Shown here: positions 26,712 through 35,107 of the stretch, in pieces
How the letters are laid out: every line of letters starts with the position of its first letter
Position numbering within the stretch: the stretch's first letter is position 1
Assembly: GCF_900094555.1 (NCBI RefSeq)
Contig: NZ_FMAC01000009.1
Span: 186,001-250,000 of the forward strand
Direction: 5' to 3'
Source of the DNA: Martinezella hainanensis
GTDB lineage: Bacteria; Pseudomonadota; Alphaproteobacteria; Rhizobiales; Rhizobiaceae
DNA length: 64,000 nucleotides
Program-made: the position numbers and the translations under genes
The notes under the pieces: model-generated
What the model was told of the DNA's origin: nothing
Seen by the model: the letters and a program-made list of their open reading frames with translations, nothing else
The model's database searches: none

Positions 26712-28202
26712 TCAGCCGCCTGCGCCCGGATAGTTCGGGCTCTCGCGGGTGATCGTGACGTCGTGCGCATGGCTTTCACGCAGGCCCGCGCCGGAGATGC
26801 GCACGAAGGTCGCGCGCTCCTGAAAATCCTTGAGGTCGGAGCCGCCGACATAGCCCATGGCCGCCTTGAGGCCGCCTGCGAGCTGATGCAGCACGCCGGA
26901 GACCGAGCCCTTGTAGGGAACCTGGCCTTCGATGCCTTCCGGCACGAGCTTCAGGGTGTCGCGGACCTCGGCCTGGAAGTAGCGGTCGGCCGAGCCGCGC
27001 GCCATGGCGCCGACAGAACCCATGCCGCGATAGGCCTTGAAGGAACGGCCCTGATAGAGATAGACCTCGCCCGGGCTTTCATCCGTGCCGGCGAGCAGCG
27101 AGCCGATCATGGCGGCGGATGCGCCGGCGGCGATCGCCTTTGCCAGATCGCCGGAGAACTTGATGCCGCCATCGGCGATGACAGGGATGTTCTGATCCTG
27201 CGCTGCCTGTACAGCCGACATGATGGCGGCGAGCTGCGGCACGCCGACGCCAGCGACGATGCGCGTCGTGCAGATGGAGCCAGGGCCGATACCGACCTTG
27301 ACCGCATCAGCGCCGGCATCGATCAGCGCCCGCGTGCCGTCATAGGTGGCGACATTGCCGGCCATGATGCGGACCGAGTTTGACAGCTTCTTGACGCGGG
27401 TGACGGCATCGAGAACACGCTGGGAGTGACCGTGGGCGGTATCGACGACCAGAAGGTCGACGCCGGCGTCGATCAGGCGCTCGGCGCGTTCGAAACCGTC
27501 ATCGCCGACGCTGATGGCGGCGGCGGCGCGCAGGCGGCCCTGGGCGTCCTTGGAAGCGTTCGGATTCAGCTGCGACTTCTCGATATCCTTGACGGTGATC
27601 AAACCGACCAGACGGCTGTCGCCATCGACGACGAGCAGCTTTTCGATGCGATGCTTGTGGAGCAGGCGCTTGGCTTCCTGCTGCTGGACGCTTTCCGCGA
27701 CCGTGACCAGATTTTCTCGGGTCATCAGCTCATAGATTTTCTGAGAGGGGTCGGAAGCGAAGCGGACGTCGCGATTGGTGAGGATGCCGACGAGACGATG
27801 TGACTTTTCAACGACCGGGATGCCGGAAATGCCATGCGCCTTCATCAGGGCGAGCGCTTCGGCAAGCGTGGCGTCCGGGCCGATGGTAACCGGATTGACC
27901 ACCATGCCGCTTTCGAACTTCTTGACCTGGCGGACCTCTTCGGCCTGCTGCACCGGCGTCAGATTGCGGTGGATAACGCCCATGCCGCCGGCCTGGGCCA
28001 TGGCGATCGCAAGGCGGCTTTCCGTAACCGTATCCATGGCGGCAGAGAGGATCGGCAGGTTGAGCTCGATGTCCTGGGCGATGCGGGTGGCGATATTCGT
28101 CTGGCCCGGCATGACCTCGGAGTGTCCCGGCTGCAGGAGCACGTCGTCGAATGTCAGAGCATCCAACCCGGTTGACGTTTCAATAATGCGTGCCATGGCC
28201 AA
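26712..28202 (-). CDS. guaB: Inosine-5'-monophosphate dehydrogenase
   Basis: A 496-residue enzyme converting IMP to XMP, the committed step of GMP synthesis. A TIM-barrel catalytic domain is interrupted by two CBS domains (about residues 95-215). The catalytic loop GIGPGSICTTRIVAGVG contains the nucleophilic Cys; the IMP-binding ADGGIKFSGD and the flap region YRGMGSVGAM are present. A second ATG two codons in (MARIIE) is equally likely as start. The 170-bp upstream region before the IS remnant shows no other gene. Confidence 0.97.
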   Translation of the reverse strand: MAMARIIETSTGLDALTFDDVLLQPGHSEVMPGQTNIATRIAQDIELNLPILSAAMDTVTESRLAIAMAQAGGMGVIHRNLTPVQQAEEVRQVKKFESGMVVNPVTIGPDATLAEALALMKAHGISGIPVVEKSHRLVGILTNRDVRFASDPSQKIYELMTRENLVTVAESVQQQEAKRLLHKHRIEKLLVVDGDSRLVGLITVKDIEKSQLNPNASKDAQGRLRAAAAISVGDDGFERAERLIDAGVDLLVVDTAHGHSQRVLDAVTRVKKLSNSVRIMAGNVATYDGTRALIDAGADAVKVGIGPGSICTTRIVAGVGVPQLAAIMSAVQAAQDQNIPVIADGGIKFSGDLAKAIAAGASAAMIGSLLAGTDESPGEVYLYQGRSFKAYRGMGSVGAMARGSADRYFQAEVRDTLKLVPEGIEGQVPYKGSVSGVLHQLAGGLKAAMGYVGGSDLKDFQERATFVRISGAGLRESHAHDVTITRESPNYPGAGG

Positions 28203-28399
28203 TTCCTTCGTCTGTGAAAAACAGGAAAGCCCGGAACGAATCGTCTACCGGGCGATCTTGCAAGTGTTGCTTGGAAGTTGGCGAGGGCTGGTAACACGTC
28301 TATGACAGGAAGGGAATAGCAAAAAGCGACGGGCAGATATGCCGATCGTGGGCATCAATGCGGGATTCGGCTGCAGCGTTCAGAGATTTTCATGCGGGG

Positions 28400-28595
28400 T
28401 GTTGTCAAACACATGCGAAAGCCCGGCCTGCCGGCGTCCTTCGCCACCACCCGCACGAAGCCGGCGGTATTGAGATCGAGGCCATCGACAAATGCCTTGA
28501 TGAAGCGGACCGGATTGTCCGGCCCCAGGGTAATCGCCGGCCGCTTCCGGCAGGAGCAGCGATTGCGAGCGGTCTATTCCAGAAAGGTGCGCCAT
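28400..28595 (-). pseudogene. IS1182-type transposase N-terminal remnant with +1 frameshift
   Basis: Read on the minus strand from ATG 28595, the peptide begins MAHLSGIDRSQSLLLPEA, the typical start of IS1182-family transposases. After GDYPGA the frame is broken by one extra G; in the next frame the sequence continues DNPVRFIKAFVDGLDL and then AGFVRVVAKDAGRPGF. The remainder of the transposase (about 400 residues) is missing. No terminal inverted repeats were identified. It is a dead fragment marking past insertion or recombination next to the NIPSNAP/plsY pair. Confidence 0.8.
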
Positions 28596-28669
28596 GGCAT
28601 AAGATATTCACGGTCGATTGGACGCAGGAATCCTGGTGCCTGCTTGTGACCTAAAGAGATGACCTTTCA

Positions 28670-29038
28670 ATGCTCAAAAGCCCGGTTACGTGCGAAGTTC
28701 GCTACCGCATCGATCATCACAGAATTTCGGAATTTGAAGCTTACAGTCGGATTTGGATTCAGCTCATCGAACGTCATGGCGGAACACATCACGGCTATTT
28801 CATACCCAGAGACAAGCCGGCAGAGGCCGGAGTGAGCTTTCCGGGCATGGCTGAAGAAGGACCCGACGACGTCGCCGTCGCACTATTCACATTTCCGGAT
28901 GAGACAAGCTACTTGCAATACCGCAAGCGTGTTGCAGCCGATCCGGACGGAATTGCCGCGAACGAACGCTTCGGCAAAAATCCGCCATTCATTAGCTACG
29001 AGCGCACTTTCTTGCAGCCGGTGCTACGAGCAAACTGA
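28670..29038 (+). CDS. NIPSNAP family protein
   Basis: A 122-residue ferredoxin-like alpha/beta protein. VTCEVRYRIDHHRISEFEAY, HGGTHHGYFIP and a C-terminal YRKRVAADPD segment fit the NIPSNAP family, small dimeric proteins of unknown biochemical role. The codon and base composition are less GC-rich than the surrounding genes. It lies between a transposase remnant and an unusual plsY, with 57 bp to the latter on the same strand. Confidence 0.82.
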   Translation: MLKSPVTCEVRYRIDHHRISEFEAYSRIWIQLIERHGGTHHGYFIPRDKPAEAGVSFPGMAEEGPDDVAVALFTFPDETSYLQYRKRVAADPDGIAANERFGKNPPFISYERTFLQPVLRAN

Positions 29039-29095
29039 CACCAGCATAGGACCGCTTCTGCTCGTGATCGACGATGGGCAAAAACTTAGACAGAG

Positions 29096-29770
29096 ATGAC
29101 ACTCATGGGTTTCTGGATAGCAAGTGCCGTTGGATTGGCGATTGCCTATTTCTTCGGCTCCATACCCACGGGCTACCTGGCGGGGAGACTGCTCAAGGGC
29201 ATCGATATCCGTGAGCATGGTTCCAGATCGACGGGCGCGACGAACGTATTGCGGATCCTTGGGAAATGGCCGGCCTTGGTGGTGCTCCTGGTCGATGTGC
29301 TGAAAGGTGCCGCGGCCATCGTCTTCGCCCGTTGGTTCTATGCTTGGCTACAAACACTGCCAACCGCGCTTGATCTGCAGAATCAGCAAAATTGGGTTCC
29401 CTGGACTGTTTGTCTGGCAGGATTTGCTGTGCTGCTGGGGCATAGCCGCCCGATTTGGTTGAACTTCAAGGGCGGCAAGTCAGTCGCGACCGGGCTCGGT
29501 CTGCTGCTGGCGATATCCTGGGCAACGGGTCTAGCCGCTCTGGCGGTTTTTGGCCTCGTGCTGGCTGTTTTTCGGATTGTCTCCCTTGGTTCGATCCTCG
29601 CGGCCTTGACGGCGATAGCGCTCATCTGCAGCTTGGACCAGCCGTTGCCCTATCGGCTGCTGGTGATTGCAGGCGGCCTTTATGTGATCATACGCCATCG
29701 GGCCAACATACAACGGCTGCTGGCAGGAACGGAGCCTCGCCTCGGGCGCAGTGCCGTGCTCCAGAACTGA
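29096..29770 (+). CDS. plsY: Acyl-phosphate glycerol-3-phosphate acyltransferase, cyanobacterial-like PlsY
   Basis: A 224-residue membrane enzyme that acylates glycerol-3-phosphate with acyl-phosphate, the first step of phospholipid synthesis. The three PlsY motifs are present: GSIPTGYL with GSRSTGATNVLR, GHSRPIWLNFKGGKSVAT, and a C-terminal HRANIQRLLAGTEPRLG. The central extension (LDLQNQQNWVPWTVCLAG) and the HRxNIxRLLAGTEP ending look like cyanobacterial PlsY rather than the usual rhizobial enzyme. Lower GC and the adjacent IS remnant support horizontal acquisition. A second, native plsY is expected elsewhere in the genome. Confidence 0.88.
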   Translation: MTLMGFWIASAVGLAIAYFFGSIPTGYLAGRLLKGIDIREHGSRSTGATNVLRILGKWPALVVLLVDVLKGAAAIVFARWFYAWLQTLPTALDLQNQQNWVPWTVCLAGFAVLLGHSRPIWLNFKGGKSVATGLGLLLAISWATGLAALAVFGLVLAVFRIVSLGSILAALTAIALICSLDQPLPYRLLVIAGGLYVIIRHRANIQRLLAGTEPRLGRSAVLQN

Positions 29771-29774
29771 AACA

Positions 29775-29801
29775 GGATCGCACATCCAGCGCGGGCGATC
29801 C
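29775..29801 (+). terminator. Weak terminator after plsY
   Basis: GGATCGC...GCGATCC (7-bp arms) followed by CGTTT lies 4 bp past the plsY stop. The loop is long (13 nt), so efficiency is doubtful. Confidence 0.4.
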
Positions 29802-29823
29802 CGTTTGCCTTGGCTAGCTTATC

Positions 29824-30696
29824 TCAAATGTCGAGCTGATAGGTTTTCGGAATGTAGCGGAAGCCTTCCGGCTGCTTTTCGACGAAGCCGACGGCGGGGA
29901 AAGGCATGTGGAAGCCGAGGAAAGGAATGCGATCGGCGGCGATCATGTCGAAGATGCGGCGGCGGGTCTTGGCGGCCTGTGCCTTGTCCGCATCGAAGCG
30001 AACTTCCCAATCCGGACGGCCGAGCGACAGGACATAATGGTTGGCGGTGTCGCCGGTCATGACCAGCTGCTTGCCGGCGGATTCGAGATGAAAGACGAGA
30101 TGGCCGGGCGTGTGGCCGGGCGCCAGCATGGCAGTCATGCCGCTGACGATCCGGTCGCCATCCCTAAGGAAGGTCATCTTTTCGGCGAAGGGTACGACAT
30201 TGGCGAGCACGGCCTTGTGACCGCCTTCCGCCGGCGTTCCCTCGCGCGCCTTGTCAGTCCAGAACTCGTACTCGATCTCGCCGGCGACATAGCGAGCGTT
30301 CGGAAAGGCCGGGGCGCCGTCCTCCATCAGTCCGTTGATGTGATCGCCATGCAGATGCGTCAGGGCGACGACGGTCACCTGCTCCGGCGTATAGCCGGCA
30401 GCCTTCAGCCCCTCGCGGAAACGGCCGAGACCACGGGCACGGCCAGCCGCACCAAAGCCCGTATCGACGACGATCACGTCGGAGCCGTTATCGATGATGG
30501 CCGGCGTATAGCTGTTGACGAACTTTTCCGTCGGCAGGAAATTCTGCTCCAGTAGTTTGCGAACGGTGTCCGGCGTCTGGTTCGAGCCGAAGGTCTCCCA
30601 AGGGTTATCCATGACGTTGGCGCCGTCCTTGACGACGGTGATGGTGCAGGATCCCAATTTGAACTGGTGCGTATCCGGGGGCAGGACGGCAGTCAT
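29824..30696 (-). CDS. MBL-fold metallo-hydrolase
   Basis: A 290-residue metallo-beta-lactamase-fold protein. The HLHGDH metal motif (about residue 115), APGHTPGH, TGDTANH and a late GFHMPFP histidine provide the binuclear metal site. No reliable signal peptide is visible. The family includes lactonases and glyoxalase II-like hydrolases; the spacing resembles the quorum-quenching-lactonase/AttM-like subgroup only loosely, so no specific substrate is claimed. It is convergent with plsY. Confidence 0.87.
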   Translation of the reverse strand: MTAVLPPDTHQFKLGSCTITVVKDGANVMDNPWETFGSNQTPDTVRKLLEQNFLPTEKFVNSYTPAIIDNGSDVIVVDTGFGAAGRARGLGRFREGLKAAGYTPEQVTVVALTHLHGDHINGLMEDGAPAFPNARYVAGEIEYEFWTDKAREGTPAEGGHKAVLANVVPFAEKMTFLRDGDRIVSGMTAMLAPGHTPGHLVFHLESAGKQLVMTGDTANHYVLSLGRPDWEVRFDADKAQAAKTRRRIFDMIAADRIPFLGFHMPFPAVGFVEKQPEGFRYIPKTYQLDI

Positions 30697-31136
30697 GAAC
30701 TCACTCCTTGTGTTGATGCGCAGCGTAAGCTGCGCCTATCGGCATCGCCGGCGGCAACGGCCCGGAAGGTCATCGTCCTCGACCGGAATTTTGGTCATGA
30801 CAAGACAATCCAAATCCGCTAATAGACCGGACGACGTTTTATGCGTTTAGCATTTCCATGCTCTTAGCATATGTCAAATCCTGCATTCCACCCCGTGTGG
30901 CAGTGGATATCACGAAGACGTGATCCCCAAGCCTTGATGGAGCAAAATCCGGGATTGGCAGCTGCCTCGCATAGGACTACAGAGCGGCTGATCGCCCTGC
31001 AGCGCCGTGCGCCACATGTGACGCGCAATGGTCGCTGTAGCACTTTCAGTCTGCTGAATAATTCCTCAAATCGATTCCGATTTGAGGAATTATTCAGTGG
31101 GCGGCAGCCTTCCCGAAGACAGACCTATCGAGGCAG
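30697..31136. other. 440-bp intergenic region between divergent MBL-hydrolase and MFS genes
   Basis: It contains the third composite palindromic element in its right part and presumably both promoters. A 91-codon open frame at 30871-31146 crosses the repeat, has no ribosome-binding site and mixed third-position use; I do not support it as a gene. Confidence 0.5.
30997..31097 (+). repeat. Composite palindromic element, copy 3
   Basis: Module 1 (30997-31040) has CTGCAGCG/CGCTGTAG ends; module 2 (31054-31097) has CTGAATAATTCCTCAAATCG and its near-exact complement. The linker CACTTTCAGTCTG matches copy 2. It lies about 40 bp upstream of the MFS start. Confidence 0.8.
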
Positions 31137-32573
31137 ATGCCTATGAATCGCATCGTTCCATTGATCCTCGCCGTAGCCCTTTTCATGGAACAGATGGATT
31201 CCACCGTCATCGCGACAGCGCTGCCGGCCATCGCCAATGATCTCCATGTCGGCCCGATCACACTCAAGCTGGCACTGACCTCCTACATGGTGTCGCTCGC
31301 CGTCTTCATCCCGATCAGCGGCTGGATGGCCGATCGCTTCGGCGCGAAGAACATCTTTCGCATCGCCATCTGCATCTTCGTCATCGGCTCCATCATGTGC
31401 GCGGCCTCCGGCGGCCTCCTGGAATTCGTCTTTGCTCGCTTCCTGCAGGGCGTCGGTGGCTCGATGATGACGCCGGTCGGACGCCTCGTGCTGGTGCGCA
31501 CCACACAGAAGAGCGATCTGGTTTCGGCCATGGCGCTGCTCTCCATTCCTGCACTTGTCGGTCCGCTCGCCGGCCCGCCGCTCGGCGGCTTCATCACCAC
31601 CTATGCCTCCTGGCACTGGATCTTCCTCATCAACGTTCCCGTCGGCATCCTCGGCGTCATCCTGTCATCGATCTTCCTGCCCGACGTGGAAGCGACCATG
31701 CCGCCAAAGCTCGACTTCATCGGCTTCCTGCTGACATCCTTCGCGGCCTCCGGCGTCGTCTTCGGCATGTCCGTCATCAGCCTGCCGGCGCTGCCGCCCT
31801 ATATCGGCATCTCTGCCGTCGTCATCGGCTTTATCTGCGGCTTCCTCTATATCGGCCATGCACGCCGTCACCCGGCGCCGATCCTCGACCTCACGCTGTT
31901 GAAAAACGCCACCTTCCGCGCCTCGGTGACCGGCGGCACACTGTTTCGCATCTGTATCGGCGCCATGCCCTTCCTGACACCGCTGATGCTGCAGCTCGGC
32001 TTCGGCCTCAATCCGTTCCAGTCCGGCCTCATCACCTTTGCCGGCGCCATCGGAGCGATTTCCACGAAGTTCATTGCACGCCGCGTCTTCACCGCCGTCG
32101 GCTTCAAGACGGCGCTGTTGTCGGCCGCTGCGATCACCACCATCACCACGATCTGCACCGGCTTCTTCCAGCCCTGGACGCCGCATCTCGTCATCGTGGC
32201 CATATTACTGATCGGTGGCTTCTCGCGCTCGTTCTTCTTTACCGGCATCAATGCACTGGCTTTTGCCGATATCAGCGACAAGCAGGCAAGCCAGGCGACA
32301 TCGATGAGCTCGGTCATGCAGCAGATCAGTCTGGCGCTCGGCGTGGCCGTCGCCGCCATGATCCTGGAAGCCTCGACCTTCTTCAGCGGTACGGAGTTGC
32401 AGGTGCGCGATTTCCATATCGCCTTCTTCTGCATCTCGATCCTGACCGTCGTTGCGACCATTCCGTTCATCCGGATGGATCGCAGCGCAGGCGCCATGGT
32501 CTCCGGCCACAAGGCCGGCCTCAAGCGCGTTGCGGCACTCCAGCCGCAGGTTCAACAGCCGGCCGCGAAGTGA
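31137..32573 (+). CDS. MFS transporter, DHA2 drug:H+ antiporter family
   Basis: A 478-residue inner-membrane protein with about 14 hydrophobic segments, as expected for DHA2 exporters. Segment 1 contains MEQMDSTVIATALPAIA and loop 2-3 GWMADRFGAKN, the MFS motif A region. PIS/GPLAGPPLGG in TM5 corresponds to the antiporter motif C. It resembles HsrA-type transporters. Two ATGs (31137, 31143) precede it. No membrane-fusion partner is adjacent, so export is probably to the periplasm only. Confidence 0.9.
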   Translation: MPMNRIVPLILAVALFMEQMDSTVIATALPAIANDLHVGPITLKLALTSYMVSLAVFIPISGWMADRFGAKNIFRIAICIFVIGSIMCAASGGLLEFVFARFLQGVGGSMMTPVGRLVLVRTTQKSDLVSAMALLSIPALVGPLAGPPLGGFITTYASWHWIFLINVPVGILGVILSSIFLPDVEATMPPKLDFIGFLLTSFAASGVVFGMSVISLPALPPYIGISAVVIGFICGFLYIGHARRHPAPILDLTLLKNATFRASVTGGTLFRICIGAMPFLTPLMLQLGFGLNPFQSGLITFAGAIGAISTKFIARRVFTAVGFKTALLSAAAITTITTICTGFFQPWTPHLVIVAILLIGGFSRSFFFTGINALAFADISDKQASQATSMSSVMQQISLALGVAVAAMILEASTFFSGTELQVRDFHIAFFCISILTVVATIPFIRMDRSAGAMVSGHKAGLKRVAALQPQVQQPAAK

Positions 32574-32584
32574 TGATATGATCC

Positions 32585-32617
32585 TCGCTATGCTTCGACC
32601 AAGCCGAGGCATAGCGA
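32585..32617. terminator. Stem-loop between convergent MFS and rlmE genes
   Basis: TCGCTATGC...GCATAGCGA (9-bp perfect arms) lies between the two converging stops; GGTTT follows on the plus strand. It is a probable bidirectional terminator. Confidence 0.5.
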
Positions 32618-32653
32618 AGGTTTCGTCGATTTATTGATTAAGGATCGCCGGGT

Positions 32654-33388
32654 TTAGCGATCGGTGACGGCGTCTTCTTCCGTCTCGCCTTCCGGCTTCC
32701 GGCCCTTGAAGCCCTTCGCCAGCAGGAACATTTCCACCGACTCGGCTCTCGATGCGCCGGGCTTCACATGGATGACCTGACGGAAATTCTGCTTCAGGAA
32801 GGTCAGGAGATCGCGCTCTGTGCCGCCCTGGAAGGTCTTGGCAAGGAAATGCCCACCCTCGGCCAAGACTTCGACGGCGAAATGCGCCGCGACTTCGCAA
32901 AGGTGCATGGTCCGCAGATGGTCGGTGCGGTGATGGCCCGTCGTCGGCGCCGCCATATCGGAGATCACGAGATCCGGCGTGCCGCCAACGGCATCGATCA
33001 GCCGCTGCGGCGCGGCCGGATCAAGGAAATCGAGCTGCAGGATGCTGACACCCGGGATCGGTGCCATTTCGAGAAAGTCGATAGCTGCGACGCGGATATC
33101 CTCTTCGGTCGAGTCCGTCACCTTGGCGGCGATCTGCGACCAACTGCCCGGTGCCGCACCCAGATCGATGATCCGGCGTGCGCCCTTCAGGATGTGATGC
33201 TTCTCGTCGATTTCCAGCAGCTTGAAAGCGGCGCGGGCGCGATAACCCTCAAGCTGCGCGCGCTGCACATAGGGATCGTTGATGTGCCGCTGCAGCCATT
33301 GCCGCGACGAGGCCTTCAGCTTCTTTTTCTTGACGCGCTGGCCGAGCTTGCGGCCCGTGCGGTTGCCGGCGATAGTTGGCTTGGTCAC
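32654..33388 (-). CDS. rlmE: 23S rRNA (uridine2552-2'-O)-methyltransferase RlmE
   Basis: A 244-residue FtsJ/RrmJ-type methyltransferase acting on U2552 in the A loop of 23S rRNA. It shows the AdoMet motif IDLGAAPGSWSQ, the SDMAAPTTGH segment, and the K-D-K-E type catalytic residues (KLLEIDEKH, D in SDM, K in LAKTFQGG, E in AESVEM). A basic N-terminal extension (about 45 residues, KKKKLKASSRQW) is longer than in E. coli. The start is GTG at 33388 overlapping the stop of ppx (GTGA), with GAAGGGG upstream. Confidence 0.94.
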   Translation of the reverse strand: MTKPTIAGNRTGRKLGQRVKKKKLKASSRQWLQRHINDPYVQRAQLEGYRARAAFKLLEIDEKHHILKGARRIIDLGAAPGSWSQIAAKVTDSTEEDIRVAAIDFLEMAPIPGVSILQLDFLDPAAPQRLIDAVGGTPDLVISDMAAPTTGHHRTDHLRTMHLCEVAAHFAVEVLAEGGHFLAKTFQGGTERDLLTFLKQNFRQVIHVKPGASRAESVEMFLLAKGFKGRKPEGETEEDAVTDR

Positions 33389-34962
33389 GTCTGCGGCCCC
33401 TTCATATCCCTCGGTCGATGACCCCGGCGCGAGCGGCCTCGCCGCCAGACGCCATCGTCTGCCATCATATCGGTCAGCAATCCCTCGCGCAGGCCGCGAT
33501 CGGCAACGCGCATGCGCGGGCTCGGCCAACGGCGGCGGATCGCCTCCAGAATGGCGCAGCCCGCCAGCACCAGATCGGCGCGATCCGGCCCGATGCAGGG
33601 ATTGGCGGCGCGGCCGGCAAAATCCCAGGACAACAGCTTGGCCTGCATCGCACTCACTTCATCGTCAGACAGCCAGACGCCGTCGACCCTGCGACGATCG
33701 TAGCGTGGCAGATCGAGATGGACGCCGGCAAGCGTCGTCACCGTGCCCGAAGTGCCGATCAGATGAAAATCCCCACTATCGCGCGCCGCGCCATGGACCG
33801 GCGGGCAATCGAAACGCTCGAGCATGCGCTGGACTTCGCAGACCATCGTCTCGAACAGCTCGGGCGTCACGTCGCGTCCGCCATGCCGCTCAGAAAGCGT
33901 CACGACGCCGACGGGCAGCGAGGTCCAATGGGTGATGTGATTGGCAAGTCGGCTGGAGCGGTTGTCACCGATACGGATGACGGCGATTTCCGAGGAGCCG
34001 CCGCCGATATCGAACAGCACGACCGAGCGCGCCTCCGGCCCGACGAGCGACGAGCAACCGGAAACGGCAAGCCGTGCCTCGGTCTCGCGGTCGATGATCT
34101 CCAGCCGCAGTCCGGTCTCTTCGGTCACCCGCGAAAGAAACGCTTCGCCATTGTCCGCGGCGCGGCAGGCCTCGGTCGCGATCAGCCGCATGCGGCGGAT
34201 TTCGCGTGTCTTCAGCTTGGCGGCGCAGATGCGCAGCGCTTCCACGGCGCGATCCATGGCGTCGGTCGACAGGCGCCCGCTGGCCCCGAGCCCCTCACCG
34301 AGGCGCACGATGCGGGAAAAGGCATCGACGACGCGGAATTGACCTGGGCGGGTCGGCTGAGCGATCAGCAGGCGGCAATTGTTGGTGCCGAGGTCGAGGG
34401 CGGCATAAAGGTCGAGCGGACGGGAATCGGCGTCGGCATAATGATGATGCCCCTGGCCTTCACGCCGTGGCTGCGATTGCCGGTTCTGGCGGTGATCGTC
34501 ATGGGCTGGAGCATGCGCGTTCGAAGGCGCATTAGCGGGTGCGACGATCTGCGCCGTCTTCTCATGCACCAGCGGTCGACCTTGTAGCCCACGCTTGCTG
34601 CGATGCTTGCGCCGGCTCTTGCCGCTCTTGTGCGAAGATGGATGGCCATGATCCGGCGAAGCACGATGCTCCGTCGGTGCCGAAAGCTGTTGTGTCTGGA
34701 AAGCAGGTTGCCCGTCATTTTGAGCTGCGCCGCGCGCACGACGTCGACGCTTGCGCTTTCTGGCCGGAGAACCGGCCTCATCCTCTACTGGGCGTTGCGC
34801 CACCTGGCTGGACTTGCCTGCCTGGCTGGCCTCCGCAGAATGAGCGTTCGGGCGGCCGTGACCGCGCTTGCGCTTCGCGCGCCGGGAGGATTTACCCTTC
34901 CTGCGCTCTGCTGCCGACGCCCCGTCTGCCTGCGGCGCTGGGCCGCTGTCGGGGTCACTCAC
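33385..34962 (-). CDS. ppx: Ppx/GppA phosphatase family protein with long basic N-terminal extension
   Basis: About 525 residues. The C-terminal 345 or so form an exopolyphosphatase/pppGpp phosphatase domain of the ASKHA fold (AALDLGTNNCRLLIA, IDRETEARL, VLFDIGGGSSEIA, GTSGTVTTLAGV). The first 180 or so residues are low-complexity and rich in Arg, Lys, Ser, Gly and His, probably disordered and able to bind RNA or polyphosphate. The start is uncertain: GTG 34962 (SDPDSGPAP) is preferred; in-frame starts run up to 35034. It is translationally coupled to rlmE. Confidence 0.88.
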   Translation of the reverse strand: MSDPDSGPAPQADGASAAERRKGKSSRRAKRKRGHGRPNAHSAEASQAGKSSQVAQRPVEDEAGSPARKRKRRRRARGAAQNDGQPAFQTQQLSAPTEHRASPDHGHPSSHKSGKSRRKHRSKRGLQGRPLVHEKTAQIVAPANAPSNAHAPAHDDHRQNRQSQPRREGQGHHHYADADSRPLDLYAALDLGTNNCRLLIAQPTRPGQFRVVDAFSRIVRLGEGLGASGRLSTDAMDRAVEALRICAAKLKTREIRRMRLIATEACRAADNGEAFLSRVTEETGLRLEIIDRETEARLAVSGCSSLVGPEARSVVLFDIGGGSSEIAVIRIGDNRSSRLANHITHWTSLPVGVVTLSERHGGRDVTPELFETMVCEVQRMLERFDCPPVHGAARDSGDFHLIGTSGTVTTLAGVHLDLPRYDRRRVDGVWLSDDEVSAMQAKLLSWDFAGRAANPCIGPDRADLVLAGCAILEAIRRRWPSPRMRVADRGLREGLLTDMMADDGVWRRGRSRRGHRPRDMKGPQT

Positions 34963-35107
34963 GTATCTTTTCCACCGCGCCGCGCAAGGCCTTGGAGGCA
35001 TGCTGCTGGCACTCGTTCGATTTTCGTTGGGCAAAGAATACCAGCAGGATGGGTTTTCGCCAAATTCTTTTTGAATTACGCCAATTTGGCGTTGGCCGAA
35101 GCAGCCC

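Noticed and set aside
30871..31146. A 91-codon frame in the gap upstream of the MFS gene
   Set aside because: It runs through a palindromic repeat, lacks a ribosome-binding site and shows mixed third-codon bases.
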